Assembly: GCA_013331575.1 (NCBI GenBank)
Contig: DUGD01000058.1
Coordinates: forward strand, 20,101-33,292
DNA from: Candidatus Woesearchaeota archaeon
Lineage (GTDB): Archaea > Nanobdellota > Nanobdellia > Woesearchaeales > UBA525
DNA: 13,192 bases
Direction: 5' to 3'
Made by a program: the position numbers and the translations under genes. Below the pieces are notes generated by a model, which saw nothing but the letters and a program-made list of their open reading frames with translations, was not told the DNA's origin and searched no databases. The stretch's first letter is position 1. Every line of letters begins with the position of its first letter. This document shows positions 7,726 to 13,189 of this stretch, piece by piece.

Positions 7726-7778
7726 CGGTCGCACCTCTGTCTGTATCATCCGTCTCATTGTCTGTTGCGTTGCCTGGT

Positions 7779-7811
7779 ATTAGTGATAATTTATTAGTAA
7801 TAATTAGTAAT
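7779..7811 (-). promoter_or_regulatory. MBF1 promoter with ATTAGTAAT repeats
   Basis: Three direct 9-bp repeats are seen: ATTAGTGAT (7779-7787), ATTAGTAAT (7793-7801) and ATTAGTAAT (7803-7811). The last two start 10 bp apart, one helical turn. On the minus strand the region includes AATAAATTATC, the best TATA candidate, about 60-65 bp from the chosen ATG, so a short leader with a ribosome binding site is expected. The repeats could be a regulator binding array or only AT-rich promoter sequence. Confidence 0.45.
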
Positions 7812-7885
7812 GGTAGTAAATTAGCACCCTTGGTGATCAGCACGTCGTATTCTTAGTACGTTGTGTATCGTGTAGCGCGGTGGTT

Positions 7886-9109
7886 TTATGCTTTGTGTTT
7901 CGCGAAGACGATAAGCTGCATCTTGCGCTTTCCCATGAGCATATCGTGCTTGATAGCGCAAGCGAACCCATGTTTCTCTGATGGCACCATCAGCTCATCC
8001 GGTTTGTCGGTGAGGCATGAGATACGGCCGTTTTTCTTGAGTATGTATGCCGCTTGGTTGAAGAGTGCGTCCTGTAGTTTCGCCGCGGCGGCCGGCGCGA
8101 GGGATTTGCCGCTCGTCACAGGCGACGTGCGGATGTTGTCGATGCTTTTCTCGTCGCGTTTGAGATCGATCCAGTCGAGGTCGACTTTCGTCGAGAGGAT
8201 GTGGTCGTCCACGCCGGCGAGCTTGCTGTTCGTGCGCACCGCTTTCATCTCGCGCATGCTTCCGGCGTACGCTATGATGCGTCGTTCACTGTCGTTTTTT
8301 GTCTGGTCTTGCGCGCTGTCCTGCTCTCGTTTCCACGCGTTCCAGTCCATTGTCGTGAATACTGGGAATCTGGTGAATGCGAAGGCGCTCATCGGCAGGA
8401 ATTTCCTGGGACTCGTACGAGTGCGCAGGAGCGCCGCTTCGATGCAGAGCGTTCCGTCGTCGACGAAAGGGTCGAGGAGCACGCCTCCCGTCTTGCCACG
8501 TTTCGGGCTTTCATCCGAGCTCTCGGCGTAGATGGCCGATGATGCGGCGACCGTCGCCTTGATGCTGCGGCTGCTGAGCATGATGCGGTACTCTCGTTTG
8601 GAGAGCGAGAATCCTGCCATGTCCACGCCGATGTCGATGGCACCGGGTGTCGCTATCGCATAGACTATGATGGATGGGCGCTTGAGATCCACCGGTAGTT
8701 TGAGCGCATCGTGCGCCCATCCTCCCACCTCTTCGACGAGTTCCTGCGCGATAGGCATGCGGATATTGGGCATCCCGGTCTTCATGTCCATCCCGAGGAT
8801 ATCCCCTTCTGCTTTGCACGTCGCGCCTTCGTACGTGATAGCATCGCGTATTGCGGGGTCGAATACCAGTCCCGATACTTCATCGACCGTCTTCACTCGC
8901 GGCGCGCAGCGTAAGAGGACTCGTCGTGCGGTCTGCAATCGATAGCAGAGGAGCGCCGCGTCCATCACGGAGCCGTCCATCTCCACCAGGGTCGCATGGA
9001 CTGTCTGGGGGGTGCTGTTCGGCAGTAGCCGCTGTATCTCGAGGGCGCATGCCGCTTCGCAGCCGGTGTCCGTGATGATCATGATGCGCACGGTATCGGT
9101 CGTATCCAT
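7886..9109 (-). CDS. THUMP-domain RNA methyltransferase-like protein with degraded catalytic motifs
   Basis: A 407-residue protein with the layout of the UPF0020 group (RlmL, Trm14, TrmG10): an N-terminal THUMP region (about 8-140), then the linker pattern IDIGVDMAGFSLSKREYR (158-175) that in active members reads DtsGxSLhkRGYR, then a Rossmann methyltransferase domain. Active members make m2G or similar marks on tRNA or rRNA. Here motif I is DPFVDDGT (213-220) where DPFxGSGT is usual, the motif II acidic residue is replaced (YAGS, 281-284), and the catalytic N/D-PP-Y/F is TSPVTS (328-333). It may therefore bind RNA without methylating it. ATG 9109 is chosen over one at 9172 because a TATA box lies 26-27 bp upstream, inside the longer version. 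Stands alone between MBF1 and a divergent operon. Confidence 0.83.
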   Translation of the reverse strand: MDTTDTVRIMIITDTGCEAACALEIQRLLPNSTPQTVHATLVEMDGSVMDAALLCYRLQTARRVLLRCAPRVKTVDEVSGLVFDPAIRDAITYEGATCKAEGDILGMDMKTGMPNIRMPIAQELVEEVGGWAHDALKLPVDLKRPSIIVYAIATPGAIDIGVDMAGFSLSKREYRIMLSSRSIKATVAASSAIYAESSDESPKRGKTGGVLLDPFVDDGTLCIEAALLRTRTSPRKFLPMSAFAFTRFPVFTTMDWNAWKREQDSAQDQTKNDSERRIIAYAGSMREMKAVRTNSKLAGVDDHILSTKVDLDWIDLKRDEKSIDNIRTSPVTSGKSLAPAAAAKLQDALFNQAAYILKKNGRISCLTDKPDELMVPSEKHGFACAIKHDMLMGKRKMQLIVFAKHKA

Positions 9110-9130
9110 GCTCTTGCGGAACGACGGCCC

Positions 9131-9140
9131 GTTTATAAAC
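9131..9140 (-). promoter_or_regulatory. TATA box of the THUMP-methyltransferase-like gene
   Basis: GTTTATAAAC, a perfect 10-bp palindrome, is centred about 26-27 bp upstream of the ATG at 9109. The spacing fixes that start and implies a leaderless mRNA. Being symmetrical, it could also direct transcription toward the repeat element at 9215-9311. Confidence 0.65.
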
Positions 9141-9214
9141 GGTTCTAAATATGCGACCCTGACGAAAGACATGCCTGAAGCAAGATCTGCGGTTCTGAAG
9201 TCCGGCAGTCTTTG

Positions 9215-9311
9215 TTGTGGCCTTGGCGTGACTCCAGACTGCCGTCATGGCCGTAGCCGACGGCAGTCGCACATGGACTGCGTCATATATGCGCCGCCAC
9301 AACAGACAAGA
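9215..9311 (+). repeat. Structured dispersed element, copy 2
   Basis: Inverted second copy of the 4074-4173 element, 97 bases. Stems in this orientation: TTGTGGC with GCCACAA (7 bp), a CTT bulge, then GGCG with CGCC. TGAC/GTCA and TCCA/TGGA follow, with one-sided bulges on the 3' strand. The apex is GACTGCCGTC (9237-9246) with GACGGCAGTC (9259-9268). The apical loop differs from copy 1 by a 2-base gap and one substitution (CGTA against CGCA inside a GGC/GCC mini-stem), while the long stems are identical. It lies between the divergent THUMP-methyltransferase-like gene and the 9457 operon, the same kind of location as copy 1. Confidence 0.75.
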
Positions 9312-9333
9312 ATAATGGTGTGTCACACGCCCG

Positions 9334-9343
9334 ACTGTACAGT
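9334..9343. promoter_or_regulatory. ACTGTACAGT palindrome, possible XRE site
   Basis: A perfect 10-bp palindrome built from the same ACTGTAC/GTACAGT half-sites found in the XRE control region (3990-4005), but with overlapping rather than separated arms. It lies 23 bp beyond copy 2 of the structured element and about 83 bp before the TATA box of the 9457 operon. Next to it is GTGTG-T-CACAC (9318-9328). Binding by the XRE protein is only a suggestion. Confidence 0.3.
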
Positions 9344-9425
9344 GCCGATATGCGGTGCTAGTACTCCCGTCTTCGTGTAGCTATGCGTTCGCTTCGCGCG
9401 TCGACGGTTCCCCGCCGGGAGAAAG

Positions 9426-9434
9426 CTTATAAAG
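9426..9434 (+). promoter_or_regulatory. TATA box of the 9457 operon
   Basis: CTTATAAAG is centred 27 bp upstream of the ATG at 9457, giving a predicted leaderless transcript. This spacing argues against an in-frame TTG at 9439 as the start. Confidence 0.7.
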
Positions 9435-9456
9435 AACCTTGACGCGCCGCAAGAGG

Positions 9457-10065
9457 ATGGTGGCACCAACACGTTTCTCAGTCTTGCTCTCGGACGCTGA
9501 CCGTCAGGTCCAGATAGCGGATCACCTCCTCACCGTCACATACCCGATGGTGAAGGACCCGAAACTCCTCATGAGCGTGATAGAGCACTGCCGCCGGGCG
9601 ATCGAGGATTGCGCCGATGCGGTCGTCGAATTCCACGTCTCGCGCGACGAGTACGAACTCCCGCTCCACACGACCGCAGGCCAACCCGTGGGCAAGCACA
9701 ACGCGCTCGCGGCATTCTCAGATCTCGTCAAGATACGCCACCCGAACATCCCTGCGGCGGGCGACGCCGTTGCGCTATGCAAGGATTTCATGCTCACGCT
9801 GCAACAGTACAAAGAGGCCCCGGTGTCGTTCCCCCGCGATGAGCGGCTCGTCATAGCGAGCGAAGGGTTCGCGTTCCTCAAGGAGGTCACGCCGGCTGAA
9901 CTCAAGCGCTCGCTGCACGAGGTGAAACGCTTCGTGCACGGTGCGCATCAGCACATACTGCTCTCGCAGGAGCATCCGCGGTTGAAAAACGGACTGCATG
10001 AAGGGCACGGCAGCGTGCACGGCCATGAACAAAGCCGTGAACACGGGCATGGCAAAGGAGCATGA
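9457..10065 (+). CDS. Conserved helical protein with His-rich tail, function unknown
   Basis: A 202-residue soluble protein, mostly alpha-helical. The N-terminal segment IADHLLTVTYPMVKDPKLLMSVIEHCRRAIEDCADAVVEF (20-59) resembles a family I recall from DPANN genomes with no assigned function. It also resembles the start of the protein encoded two genes downstream (VEHLIYVSLKYTRTVDVIINIL), suggesting a shared fold. A second conserved-looking block is FPRDERLVIASEGFAFLKEVTPAELKRSLHEVKRFV (125-160). The C-terminus (179-199) is His/Gly-rich (HEGHGSVHGHEQSREHGHG) and might bind metal or be a charged linker. No catalytic motif was recognised; a HEPN-like helical fold is possible but unproven. ATG 9457 is set by the TATA spacing. 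First gene of an operon with the short ORF and the Lys-rich protein. Confidence 0.8.
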   Translation: MVAPTRFSVLLSDADRQVQIADHLLTVTYPMVKDPKLLMSVIEHCRRAIEDCADAVVEFHVSRDEYELPLHTTAGQPVGKHNALAAFSDLVKIRHPNIPAAGDAVALCKDFMLTLQQYKEAPVSFPRDERLVIASEGFAFLKEVTPAELKRSLHEVKRFVHGAHQHILLSQEHPRLKNGLHEGHGSVHGHEQSREHGHGKGA

Positions 10066-10177
10066 TGCGCAGCGAAATAACAAGATGCTTTCCAAGATAG
10101 TCACTCCCGAGATGATGAACAGCAATCGCACAGTCAAAGATTATGTTATACGCAACAATTATGCTATACGCAGGTGA
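10049..10177 (+). CDS. Short overlapping ORF (42 residues) bridging two operon genes
   Basis: An ORF of 42 codons from ATG 10049 to TGA 10175-10177. It overlaps the end of the upstream gene by 17 bases in another frame and stops 5 bases before the next start codon. In-frame ATGs also exist at 9998 and 10025 (59 and 50 residues) and at 10085 (30 residues), so the start is uncertain. The product is basic and polar (VKDYVIRNNYAIRR at the end) and lacks a membrane helix. Its last 12 residues come from an imperfect 18-base repeat, giving DYVIRN/NYAIRR. Without it the operon would have an unusual 117-base gap. It shows no match to a family I know, and it may be a leader for the following gene rather than a functional protein. 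Confidence 0.4.
   Translation: MAKEHDAQRNNKMLSKIVTPEMMNSNRTVKDYVIRNNYAIRR
10140..10172 (+). repeat. Imperfect 18-bp-period direct repeat
   Basis: ATTATGTTATACGCA (10140-10154) is followed by ATTATGCTATACGCA (10158-10172), one mismatch in 15 and a period of 18 bases. Each unit holds a TATA-like core (TTATAC, CTATAC) at about the right distance from a start codon of the next gene (GTG 10174 or ATG 10195), so the repeat may supply an internal promoter. It also encodes the repeated hexapeptide at the end of the short ORF. Confidence 0.55.
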
Positions 10178-10182
10178 CGCAC

Positions 10183-11058
10183 ATGATGGAGAAGATGAAC
10201 GAATCGTATGAAGAGCTCAAGCGGGTGGAGCATCTCATCTATGTCAGCCTGAAATACACACGCACAGTCGACGTCATCATCAACATACTCAATCGGATGG
10301 TCGATGGTTATGCGCTCATGACCGATGCGCTCATCATGTACGCGAAGGAGAGCGGTAAGATACTCTCCGAACCGGAATCCGCCATCGAACGGGCCGTGCT
10401 CGTAAAGCAGGTGTTCTCGGGTGACGAGGTGGTGGTGGACAACATGGACCTCTACCTCCTGCTCCGCAAGCTCTTGCGCGCGAAATCGGTCGATCGGGAG
10501 AACGAGTACCGCCGCCATGTCACGATGAAGACTGTGATAGAGGGCCGTGAGGAGATAGTGAACATCGACATCATCACGAACTACTGCCTTTACCAGCGGG
10601 AGTTTTTCAGCCATGTACGCGGCATCATCGAGGGCAAGTCCGCCATCGAGACGCGGCAGCAGGAGGCCGCGCAGCCAGAGGCGCCGTCATGGATGCGTCC
10701 GGTGCAGGATACCGAACGCGAGGATGAGGAGGAGATAACCCGGCAGAGCAGGCCCGCATCGCCTCCTCCTCCGCCGACGAGGCAACCGCTGAAAGTCCGC
10801 CCCGTGACCGCACCGCCAAGAAAACGCGCTCCGCGCCCCAAGAAGTACAAGATACAGATACCCAAGGGGAAGAACCCGATCCTCCAGCCGATGTACACGC
10901 CCGCGCTGCGTGCGGCCATCGAAGAGGAACGGCGCAAGAAAGAGGCCGCCGCGAAACTCGCCGCGAAGCCCGTGAGGAAGGCGAAGCCCGCGAAATCGTC
11001 GAAACCGGCGAAGAAGGCCAAGCCGAAACCAGCCGCCAAAGCGAAGAAGAAGCGTTAA
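10183..11058 (+). CDS. Conserved helical protein with basic Lys/Pro/Ala tail, function unknown
   Basis: A 291-residue protein in two parts. The N-terminal domain (about 1-150) is helical, with EELKRVEHLIYVSLKYTRTVDVIINILNRMVDGYALMTDAL (10-50) and DLYLLLRKLLRAKSVDRENEYRRHVTMKT (89-117). I recall this pattern as a conserved DPANN family of unknown function. The C-terminal part (about 155-291) is low complexity: acidic (176-184), then proline-rich (191-213), then strongly basic, ending in Lys/Ala/Pro repeats like a histone H1 tail (AKPAKSSKPAKKAKPKPAAK). Such a tail may bind nucleic acid; this is inference. ATG 10183 is chosen because GGTGA ends five bases upstream; GTG 10174 is an alternative that would fit a TATA-like TTATAC about 26 bp before it. 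Third gene of its operon, followed by a T-rich terminator. Confidence 0.8.
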   Translation: MMEKMNESYEELKRVEHLIYVSLKYTRTVDVIINILNRMVDGYALMTDALIMYAKESGKILSEPESAIERAVLVKQVFSGDEVVVDNMDLYLLLRKLLRAKSVDRENEYRRHVTMKTVIEGREEIVNIDIITNYCLYQREFFSHVRGIIEGKSAIETRQQEAAQPEAPSWMRPVQDTEREDEEEITRQSRPASPPPPPTRQPLKVRPVTAPPRKRAPRPKKYKIQIPKGKNPILQPMYTPALRAAIEEERRKKEAAAKLAAKPVRKAKPAKSSKPAKKAKPKPAAKAKKKR

Positions 11059-11066
11059 GCGGAATA

Positions 11067-11089
11067 CTTTTTTATTTCTTTATTTTCTT
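11067..11089 (+). terminator. T-rich terminator after the Lys-rich protein gene
   Basis: A pyrimidine tract with runs of six, three, three and four T residues begins about 9 bases after the stop codon. It is the clearest archaeal poly-U termination signal in the window and separates this operon from the structured region downstream. Confidence 0.65.
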
Positions 11090-11145
11090 CTGTTATTATA
11101 CATTTCACAACATAGCAACTCAACCGACCATCATCAGTAGTAGAC

Positions 11146-11244
11146 GGACTGCCTTGGAGTACAAGACGAGGGAGGAGTATTTGCGTAACAAATCTTGCGA
11201 GTCCCGAGACAATGCCGCGTAGCGCGGTGTGTGCTCCGCAGTCC
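11146..11244 (+). ncRNA. Candidate structured RNA between convergent operons
   Basis: The 200-base gap between two convergent operons contains a folded segment. GGACTGC (11146-11152) pairs with GCAGTCC (11238-11244). After a CTT bulge, GGAGTACA (11156-11163) pairs with TGTGCTCC (11230-11237), with one T-G wobble, giving 15 bp. Inside are hairpins ATTTG-CGTAA-CAAAT (11179-11193) and CCGCG-TAG-CGCGG (11215-11227). There is also a GGGA/TCCC helix (11170-11173 with 11202-11205) flanked by tandem G-A pairs, which recall a kink-turn. TATTATAC at 11094-11101 is a possible promoter. It is not a tRNA: no T-arm or D-arm can be placed. Strand is uncertain; plus is chosen for the promoter candidate. Confidence 0.4.
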
Positions 11245-11246
11245 TC

Positions 11247-11258
11247 AAAGAAAGAAGT
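11247..11258 (-). terminator. T-rich tract after the kinase-like gene
   Basis: On the minus strand the tract reads ACTTCTTTCTTT and begins three bases after the stop codon of the kinase-like gene. It is a weak but well-placed poly-U terminator for the three-gene minus-strand operon. Confidence 0.4.
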
Positions 11259-11261
11259 CAG

Positions 11262-12107
11262 TTAGGCGCAAAACTTGCGTAGTTCATCAAGGTCTTTCTG
11301 CGCTCTATCGAGGTTCACGCCCACTTCGGTCTTGAAATTGATGGTCCGGACGAGCTCCACGAGATGCATGTGCGCGAGGTACTCCGGCGTGAGGAAACTC
11401 CCGTCAGCCACCTCGTTATAACCGGCCATGAACTCGCGGTACTCGTCCTCGTGGCCGATGGCGCGCAGAAGCTTCGCCACTCCCTGACCGCGCATGCGGG
11501 GGTTGATGCCCTCTTCATCGATGAACAGGATATTATCGTCCTTGTCGATCATGAAGTTCCCCTTGTGGAGATCGTTCATGTCGAGCGATATCCGCACAGT
11601 GACGCGGTCGAGCGATTGCTCATAACGGCCGAGGACGCGGTCATGCAGCTCGCGGTCGATGATGCCGCGATGCAGGAGCTTGGCGATCCTCGTGATGAAG
11701 AATTGCCTGTGATCGTGGTCTGCGTTTGCCTCGGCGCTATTGACCTCAGCGCATAGACGGCCGATCTTCCTCGCGCTCCGGCGGAGATCATCGTTAGTGA
11801 GCCCTCGGTATCCGACGAGCGCTTCGGTGAGTATGTACCGTCCGTCGCGGCCATAGAACTTGGGGAAGATGTTCGGGAACCTGCGGAGGTTATCCTCGAT
11901 AGTTTTTGCTCGGGCTTCAGAATCGCAAACCCTGAGCTTGTACTTACCGCTCGCGCACGCCACGAAGAACGCGTTGCCGCTGAGCGCGTTGCTGGCTATG
12001 AGTGGTTCGATGCTCTGTATCTCGCCGAGAAAATGCGCGAATGGCCGGTCGTTCTTGACACTCTCGAGATTCTCCGCAGACCGCCTATGGACAGAATCCA
12101 TGCGCAT
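11262..12107 (-). CDS. APH/choline-kinase-like phosphotransferase
   Basis: A 281-residue protein with protein-kinase-like fold signatures. The N-lobe has KYKLRVCDSEARAKTIEDNL (55-74), where a Lys or Arg and the helix Glu71 would contact ATP, and RYILTEALVGY (90-100) as hinge. The catalytic loop is MNDLHKGNF (177-185), retaining Asp179 and Asn184 of HxDxxxxN but with Met in place of the His. The metal-binding Asp is in FIDEEG (Asp197). The substrate is unknown; relatives phosphorylate small molecules such as aminoglycosides, choline or sugars, and resistance should not be assumed. ATG 12107 is preferred: it shares TGATG with the stop of the upstream gene, which suggests coupling. GTG 12110 is the alternative. 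It is the last gene of a three-gene operon with a 130-residue unknown and a membrane protein. Confidence 0.72.
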   Translation of the reverse strand: MRMDSVHRRSAENLESVKNDRPFAHFLGEIQSIEPLIASNALSGNAFFVACASGKYKLRVCDSEARAKTIEDNLRRFPNIFPKFYGRDGRYILTEALVGYRGLTNDDLRRSARKIGRLCAEVNSAEANADHDHRQFFITRIAKLLHRGIIDRELHDRVLGRYEQSLDRVTVRISLDMNDLHKGNFMIDKDDNILFIDEEGINPRMRGQGVAKLLRAIGHEDEYREFMAGYNEVADGSFLTPEYLAHMHLVELVRTINFKTEVGVNLDRAQKDLDELRKFCA

Positions 12108-12499
12108 CACATATAGGTGACGCCGTCAGCGATCGAGCGGATGCCGCCTTCGAGGTTCGTGTCCGCTATCTGGGCGTGCGTGTGCGGATGGATGAGCCAT
12201 TTCTCGTTCGTGGACAAGTTCACGAATATGACGGTGAGGTCCTTCACCGCGGCGAACGATTTCCATCCCTTGATGAGCGCGTCAACATTCGCCTTCGTCT
12301 GGTGCGTCGTGATGAGCGTCTTCCCTCCTGTCTTTCCAGCGTGCGGCGGGAGCGAGAGCTGCTCCATCGGGTACGCGACGAGCTCATAGTCTTTGAACGT
12401 GAAGATGACACAGTCATCCTTCTCATCGACAGTTTGGAGCTTGCGCGCGATAAGGTCGCGATGGCGGACGTACACTATGGTCCATTCACGTATGTCCAT
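12107..12499 (-). CDS. Conserved 130-residue protein of unknown function
   Basis: A soluble 130-residue protein. Visible blocks are WTIVYVRHRDLIARKL (6-21), a middle beta-rich stretch FTFKDYELVAYPMEQL, then TTHQTKANVDALIKGWKSFAAVKDLTVIFVNLSTNEKWLIHPHTHAQIAD (64-113), which alternates strand and helix around a conserved-looking Trp/Asn/His pattern. I recall similar short proteins in DPANN archaea but know no function. No signal peptide, membrane helix or catalytic motif is evident. The ATG at 12499 has GGAGGT three bases upstream and overlaps the preceding gene by 14 bases. Its stop overlaps the start of the kinase-like gene by one base. This middle position suggests the product works with the membrane protein, the kinase-like protein or both. 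Confidence 0.75.
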   Translation of the reverse strand: MDIREWTIVYVRHRDLIARKLQTVDEKDDCVIFTFKDYELVAYPMEQLSLPPHAGKTGGKTLITTHQTKANVDALIKGWKSFAAVKDLTVIFVNLSTNEKWLIHPHTHAQIADTNLEGGIRSIADGVTYM

Positions 12500-13013
12500 G
12501 CAACCTCCGATGGCCGAGATACGGGATCGTCATCGCGGCGGTGAATACGAACGCGAGCAGGAGCGGGTTGGGATACCACGCGTCGGCTATGCCTTCATAG
12601 CGTCGTTCTAGGAGCGCGATGCATATCGTCACGGTGATGACCGATCCCATCACGAGCCAGCTCATCGCGTGATGCCTGTGCGTATGGTGCGCTGTGAGCG
12701 TATCGAGCACCGCGGCCAGAAGGAGACCGTAAAGAATCCCGAGGAGTAGCGTGATGGCAGTCGATATGATCGGATGCGCGAAGAGAAGCACTGGGAAGAG
12801 CGCTATCGACGCTCCGACGCTGCCTGCGAGCATCGCTACCACGATGGTCCATAGCCGCACGTGCTCTGCGAAACGGACTTCCGGATGTTTGGCGGTCTCG
12901 GCCTTCTCGAAGATTCCTTTCGCCTTCTCTATCTCGCCAGGCGTCCATCCCTTTTTGCGTAGACGTTCCGCATCCAAGTGCGTCGCAGTCATATGGGCCA
13001 TTATTATCGTCAC
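12486..13013 (-). CDS. Four-helix membrane protein with N-terminal helical cytoplasmic segment
   Basis: A 175-residue protein. The first 50 residues are charged and helical, with LRKKGWTPGEIEKAKGIFEKAE (18-39), a pattern I recall from small DPANN membrane proteins. Four hydrophobic helices follow at about 54-76, 81-106, 116-134 and 148-165. A His-rich loop, TAHHTHRHH (107-115), lies between helices two and three and might bind metal; in relatives I recall a shorter HH there. No enzymatic motif was found. The GTG at 13013 is chosen because a TATA box is centred 26 bp upstream, consistent with a leaderless transcript. ATG 13001, preceded by GGTGA, is a real alternative and would remove four residues. 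It is the first gene of the three-gene operon and overlaps the next by 14 bases. Confidence 0.78.
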   Translation of the reverse strand: MTIIMAHMTATHLDAERLRKKGWTPGEIEKAKGIFEKAETAKHPEVRFAEHVRLWTIVVAMLAGSVGASIALFPVLLFAHPIISTAITLLLGILYGLLLAAVLDTLTAHHTHRHHAMSWLVMGSVITVTICIALLERRYEGIADAWYPNPLLLAFVFTAAMTIPYLGHRRLHGHT

Positions 13014-13034
13014 CTGTAATTGTCTCCTTAGTCA

Positions 13035-13043
13035 GTATTTAAG
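13035..13043 (-). promoter_or_regulatory. TATA box of the membrane/unknown/kinase operon
   Basis: CTTAAATAC on the minus strand is centred 26 bp upstream of the GTG at 13013, matching the spacing of the other leaderless promoters in the window. Confidence 0.6.
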
Positions 13044-13121
13044 AGCTTTTTGGCGTGGGCCACAACATTATTGCACATAGAGTATTAGATTCGTATAGCG
13101 CATTAGTAGTATCGGGAACAC

Positions 13122-13189
13122 TGCCGCCCTGGCGCATGCCCTGAGGGCGCCGTGTCGGGTACGGCCCATGGCCGGGGGACCCGACGGCA
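13122..13189 (+). other. Compact three-stem fold at the window edge, possible RNA
   Basis: The last 70 bases fold on themselves. TGCCG (13122-13126) pairs with CGGCA (13185-13189). Hairpin GCCC-TGA-GGGC (13138-13148) has an outer GGC/GCC pairing at 13131-13133 and 13149-13151. Stem GTCGGGT (13154-13160) with ACCCGAC (13179-13185) encloses CGGCC-CAT-GGCCG (13162-13174). It does not match tRNA, 5S or the conserved SRP or RNase P motifs I know, and it may continue past the window. It also shares CATGGCCG and CCGACGGCA with the dispersed element, perhaps by chance. Strand is undetermined. Confidence 0.35.

Noticed and set aside
7779..7811. CRISPR array or origin iterons
   Set aside because: Only three 9-bp AT-rich units with no spacers and no cas or replication initiator gene nearby; a promoter element is the simpler reading.
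4074..9311. Composite transposon bounded by the two inverted element copies
   Set aside because: The 5-kb interval contains no transposase or integrase and holds housekeeping-type genes in mixed orientation. The copies are more likely independent insertions or RNA genes.
9012..9380. Plus-strand 122-codon ORF across the divergent region and structured element copy 2
   Set aside because: It runs antisense to the THUMP gene and through the palindromic element. Copy 1 has no matching conserved frame.
11146..11244. tRNA reading of the 7-bp GGACTGC/GCAGTCC stem
   Set aside because: The length of an acceptor stem fits, but no T-arm, D-arm or anticodon arm can be placed, and the helix continues where single-stranded positions 8-9 and the T-stem should be.
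11262..12107. Aminoglycoside resistance gene
   Set aside because: The APH-like fold is shared by many small-molecule kinases. There is no mobile context, and the protein resembles a chromosomal archaeal family.
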